A stretch of 8,797 bases of DNA. Origin: Candidatus Jordarchaeia archaeon (lineage in GTDB: Archaea > Asgardarchaeota > Jordiarchaeia > Jordiarchaeales > Freyrarchaeaceae). The notes below the pieces were generated by a model that was not told where the DNA came from, did no database searches, and saw nothing but the letters and a program-made list of their open reading frames with translations. Both the position numbers and the translations under genes were made by a program. The stretch is taken from the NCBI GenBank assembly GCA_018383835.1, contig JAHAWR010000044.1, forward strand, positions 2,782 through 11,578, written 5' to 3'. The stretch's first letter is position 1, and every line of letters starts with the position of its first letter. Shown here one piece after another: positions 7,445-8,797 of the stretch.

Positions 7445-7816
7445 CTACGATTTCTTACCATCTTTAAGCGAAGCGTAAGAGTTAAGGAGGTCCACCCAAG
7501 ACTTAAGGAACCCCTTAGCGAAACCTGCCCTATCAGGGAGGTTCGCGGAGAAAACTTGGCCCAGAGATTCTAGATATTTTGCGTACCGCCTAGCATCTTC
7601 GGCCGAAATGCCATTCATAAGCGTGACTATCAGGGAAATCTGGTTAAGCTTTTCAAGTCCTGCAAGCCAACCTTGCCAGGCGAGTTCAACCCACTTGTCC
7701 TTAAACTGTGACTCCTCTAAGACAGTCTTAACAATCTCGAGAGCCTTTTTGTGGTCACCTTCAACCAGAGCCTTCGCAAACTCCTCGACTGTGCTCAAAT
7801 CGACCACCTGACTCAC
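7445..7816 (-). CDS. 123-residue all-helical protein, unknown function
   Basis: I do not recognise this protein. It is predicted to be entirely helical: VEEFAKALVEGDHKKALEIVKTVLEES (10-36), then KWVELAWQGWLAGLEKLNQISLIVTLMNG (41-69), then SAEDARRYAKYLESLGQVFS (71-90) and GFAKGFLKSWVDLLNSYASL (98-117). It has six or so aromatic residues and no signal peptide or metal motif. The start is GTG at 7814-7816 with no good ribosome site upstream, while TTAATTAA is centred about 25 bases before it. This spacing fits a leaderless transcript starting at the GTG. It is an isolated gene between the AAA+ cluster and the ORB-like repeats, and it is bracketed by the two 18-bp palindromes. A replicon-associated role is suggested only by position. 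Confidence 0.7.
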   Translation of the reverse strand: MSQVVDLSTVEEFAKALVEGDHKKALEIVKTVLEESQFKDKWVELAWQGWLAGLEKLNQISLIVTLMNGISAEDARRYAKYLESLGQVFSANLPDRAGFAKGFLKSWVDLLNSYASLKDGKKS

Positions 7817-7837
7817 ATAGAAATTGCAAGAACGCAG

Positions 7838-7845
7838 TTAATTAA
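7838..7845 (-). promoter_or_regulatory. TATA-like box of a leaderless promoter
   Basis: TTAATTAA is centred about 25 bases upstream of the GTG start at 7816. That is the distance expected between an archaeal TATA box and transcription start when the mRNA begins at the start codon. The absence of a ribosome binding site before this GTG supports the reading. Confidence 0.5.
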
Positions 7846-7885
7846 TGTTTCTAGCATGTAAATGGCGATAGTAGCCATCGAAATT

Positions 7886-7906
7886 TGATATCAGCATCAG
7901 ATATCA
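7886..7906. promoter_or_regulatory. Inverted pair TGATATC/GATATCA, candidate operator
   Basis: TGATATC at 7886-7892 and its exact complement GATATCA at 7900-7906 are separated by seven bases, giving a 13-base centre-to-centre spacing. The pair lies 70-90 bases upstream of the 123-residue gene and 50 bases from the nearest ORB-like repeat. It could serve that promoter or the origin. Confidence 0.4.
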
Positions 7907-7955
7907 CACAAAGTGTTGCACTCGACCCTTAGACAAAAGTGAGAGTCAACGGACA

Positions 7956-7975
7956 CCCCTTCATTTCTACTGTAA
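7956..7975 (-). repeat. ORB-like repeat A
   Basis: On the minus strand this reads TTACAGTAGAAATGAAGGGG. Against the archaeal mini-ORB consensus as I remember it (YTCCAGTGGAAAYRAARGGG) it matches at 18 of 20 positions, including the CAGT half of the dyad, the GAAA and the terminal G-string. Its G-string points left, away from the AT-rich core. Confidence 0.65.
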
Positions 7976-8003
7976 CAAGTAAGCTGAAATGACAGCTGGA
8001 TCT

Positions 8004-8100
8004 AGTTAAGTTTCAATTAACTCTCAAAAAACTTATATATTCAAATTTCCCTCTTCTTTGGGGGAGAGTTTTACCTTTAATGTTTAATTATTAAACTTCC
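8004..8100. other. AT-rich segment with nested inverted repeats (candidate unwinding element)
   Basis: An AT-rich stretch lies between two oppositely oriented ORB-like repeats. It contains AGTTAA/TTAACT (8004-8009 and 8017-8022), AACTCTC/GAGAGTT (8019-8025 and 8064-8070), and a 15-base palindrome GTTTAATTATTAAAC (8082-8096). A CTTATATATTC run lies at 8032-8042. This position and composition suit a duplex unwinding element. Confidence 0.5.
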
Positions 8101-8115
8101 AATGAGTTTCACTTC

Positions 8116-8135
8116 CTCCAGTTGAAATGATGGGG
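8116..8135 (+). repeat. ORB-like repeat B
   Basis: Reads CTCCAGTTGAAATGATGGGG on the plus strand and matches 18 of 20 positions of the remembered mini-ORB consensus, with the full TCCAGT half-dyad. It is opposite in orientation to repeat A, so the two flank the AT-rich segment with their G-strings outward. Confidence 0.65.
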
Positions 8136-8151
8136 TGTGTGGCCTAAGCTC

Positions 8152-8169
8152 TTAGAACACATGTTCTAA
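8152..8169 (+). repeat. Copy 2 of 18-bp palindrome (perfect arms)
   Basis: TTAGAACACATGTTCTAA has two perfectly complementary 8-base arms around a CA centre. It overlaps the TAG stop codon (8166-8168) of the 94-residue gene. The centre is inverted relative to the copy at 7425-7442, so the two copies form an inverted repeat about 725 bases apart. Confidence 0.85.
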
Positions 8170-8450
8170 ATTTCCTCCTCTACAACAACAAAAACCCGGC
8201 ATTTGACAATATCCTGGTATTTCCTAAAGAAAGAGTTAAAGGTTTTCACATGCTCATCTTGGACCAATATCGCGCTATCTCCTGCTCTTTCGCAATTGTA
8301 AATGTCCACAAGGCCCAGCTTCTGCCTTCTCAGTGTTTCCCCGTTCTTGTTTTTCCAAGTATACGTGTAGCCGAAAAGCTCTTTGAAGAACTTCACTCTG
8401 CGCGGCTCATTTGAGAGTCCTGCCTTAACATCGTAGACGTATATCCTCAA
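8166..8450 (-). CDS. 94-residue protein, possible Cas2/VapD-like fold
   Basis: I cannot assign a family with certainty. The predicted order of elements is strand MRIYVYDV (1-8), helix NEPRRVKFFKELFG (14-27), a long hairpin with GLVDIYN (46-52) and SAILVQDE (59-66), helix HVKTFNSFFRKYQDIV (67-82), and strand KCRVFVVVEE (83-92). That is the ferredoxin-like order of Cas2 and VapD, and YD at the end of strand one followed by an RR pair is also Cas2-like. No cas1 or CRISPR array is present, so a CRISPR role is not claimed. The start is TTG at 8448-8450 with a GGGGGA site a few bases upstream; there is no in-frame ATG or GTG nearby. It sits inside the ORB-like repeat field, and its stop codon lies within an 18-bp palindrome. 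Confidence 0.7.
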   Translation of the reverse strand: MRIYVYDVKAGLSNEPRRVKFFKELFGYTYTWKNKNGETLRRQKLGLVDIYNCERAGDSAILVQDEHVKTFNSFFRKYQDIVKCRVFVVVEEEI

Positions 8451-8480
8451 AGGCTTCCCCCATGTATTGCATGCCTCCCA

Positions 8481-8490
8481 TTTTTTTAAA
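8481..8490 (-). promoter_or_regulatory. TATA-like box of the 94-residue gene
   Basis: On the minus strand TTTAAAAAAA lies 31-40 bases before the TTG start. Transcription would begin near 8460, leaving a leader of about ten bases with the GGGGGA site. The assignment is by position only. Confidence 0.4.
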
Positions 8491-8566
8491 GTAGGCTTGT
8501 ATTTTCGGCGTCTTTCTCAGCTTAACATGTTAACGCTGTGTTAACGTGATCGTTTTTGGTATGTTT

Positions 8567-8586
8567 ACCCTTCATTTTTGCCGTAA
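8567..8586 (-). repeat. Weak ORB-like repeat C
   Basis: The minus strand matches the remembered mini-ORB consensus at about 14 of 20 positions. The AAATGAAGGG end is well kept and the CAGTGG dyad is largely lost. It is in the same orientation as repeat D, 50 bases away. It is listed because it aligns with repeats A and D over a longer stretch starting with ACCC. Confidence 0.4.
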
Positions 8587-8616
8587 ATAAAGCAAAATTA
8601 CTTCATTCAAAATTAA

Positions 8617-8636
8617 CCCCTTTATTTCAACTGCAA
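8617..8636 (-). repeat. ORB-like repeat D
   Basis: On the minus strand this reads TTGCAGTTGAAATAAAGGGG, 18 of 20 against the remembered mini-ORB consensus. The 24-base window 8616-8639 matches 7955-7978 (repeat A) at 21 positions, so the two are clearly copies of one element. Confidence 0.65.
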
Positions 8637-8797
8637 CAAAAATCTCAGACATTTTCTCTTCAATTTTGACGTTAACACCTTTTGTTAACATTTGTTTGGA
8701 AAAAACAATGGAAAAATCGTATTTTAGGTTTTTTTCTCATATATTTTTCTTTTTTCTTGTTAATATTGTTTTAACGTCTCTCTTTTTCCCTGAACCT

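Larger units (their letters stand above)
7817..8165. other. 349-base intergenic region, core of probable replication origin
   Basis: This stretch holds no gene. From left to right it contains a leaderless promoter, an ATGGC/GCCAT hairpin (7862-7878), a GATATC inverted pair (7886-7906), an ORB-like repeat (7956-7975), an AT-rich segment with nested inverted repeats (about 8004-8100), a second ORB-like repeat in opposite orientation (8116-8135), and most of an 18-bp palindrome (8152-8169). The combination of facing ORBs and an AT-rich segment is the layout known for archaeal oriC elements. Confidence 0.6.
8451..8797. other. 347-base AT-rich region with ORB-like and GTTAAC repeats
   Basis: I see no gene here. 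The region contains a promoter for the 94-residue gene, a TTAACATGTTAA palindrome (8522-8533), four GTTAAC motifs (8529, 8540, 8671, 8684), one strong and one weak ORB-like repeat, and a T-rich right end (about 8690-8797). It probably continues the origin region beyond the window. Confidence 0.5.

Noticed and set aside
6676..7864. A 14-base direct repeat CTAGCATGTAAATG at 6676-6689 and 7851-7864.
   Set aside because: One such match is not surprising in 8.8 kb, one copy lies inside the AAA+ coding sequence, and neither sits at a boundary of anything.
7982..7997. AGCTGAAATGACAGCTGG beside repeat A as an inverted ORB copy.
   Set aside because: Only the GAAATGA core is kept. It does form a TCATTTC/GAAATGA inverted repeat with repeat A, but that is too weak to list as an ORB.
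8600..8617. A fifth ORB-like copy, ACTTCATTCAAAATTAAC.
   Set aside because: It needs a gap and several mismatches to align, and the G-string and dyad are missing; AT-rich sequence gives such matches easily.
8166..8797. CRISPR-Cas system, because of the Cas2-like protein and repeats.
   Set aside because: The repeats are irregularly spaced, in both orientations and lack spacers of uniform size; no cas1 or other cas gene is present.
5037..8797. Insertion sequence or integrative element with integrase.
   Set aside because: No transposase, integrase, terminal inverted repeats or target-site duplication was found within the window; an integrated replicon remains possible only if its integrase lies outside.

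Overview
The window looks like chromosomal DNA of an archaeon, probably a thermophilic member of the Thermoproteota/TACK group. The grounds are a diphthine synthase gene (diphthamide synthesis is confined to archaea and eukaryotes), GGTG-type ribosome binding sites, TATA-box promoters, frequent GTG/TTG starts, and repeats resembling archaeal Origin Recognition Boxes (ORBs). HypF implies that the organism makes a [NiFe]-hydrogenase. The exact lineage cannot be fixed from the sequence alone.

Positions 1-5040 hold housekeeping genes. On the minus strand, mtnA (methylthioribose-1-phosphate isomerase) and dphB (diphthine synthase) form a tight pair. Upstream of them on the same strand is an HTH + tandem-CBS regulator. 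Divergent from it is hypF (hydrogenase maturation carbamoyltransferase), which ends by overlapping the stop codon of the next minus-strand gene.

Positions 5037-8450 carry five minus-strand genes, none a recognised housekeeping gene. Three lie close together: an ExeA/Cdc6-like AAA+ ATPase without a C-terminal winged helix, a protein with a possible ribbon-helix-helix segment, and a basic, possibly DNA-binding protein. Next come a 123-residue all-helical protein and a 94-residue protein whose predicted fold order resembles Cas2/VapD.

The most notable content is non-coding. Around 7860-8640 there are three strong and one weak ORB-like repeats, two of them facing each other across an AT-rich stretch, plus palindromes and GTTAAC repeats. 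I read this as a probable replication origin, chromosomal or of a captured element. All five right-hand genes, or all but the one inside the repeat field, are transcribed away from it. An 18-bp palindrome occurs once directly after the stop of each of the two small origin-proximal genes, and GATATC motifs cluster near the 5' ends of three of the cassette genes. The AAA+/RHH-like/basic-protein cassette beside the origin is the best candidate here for an undescribed replication, segregation or replicon-maintenance system; its function is inference.
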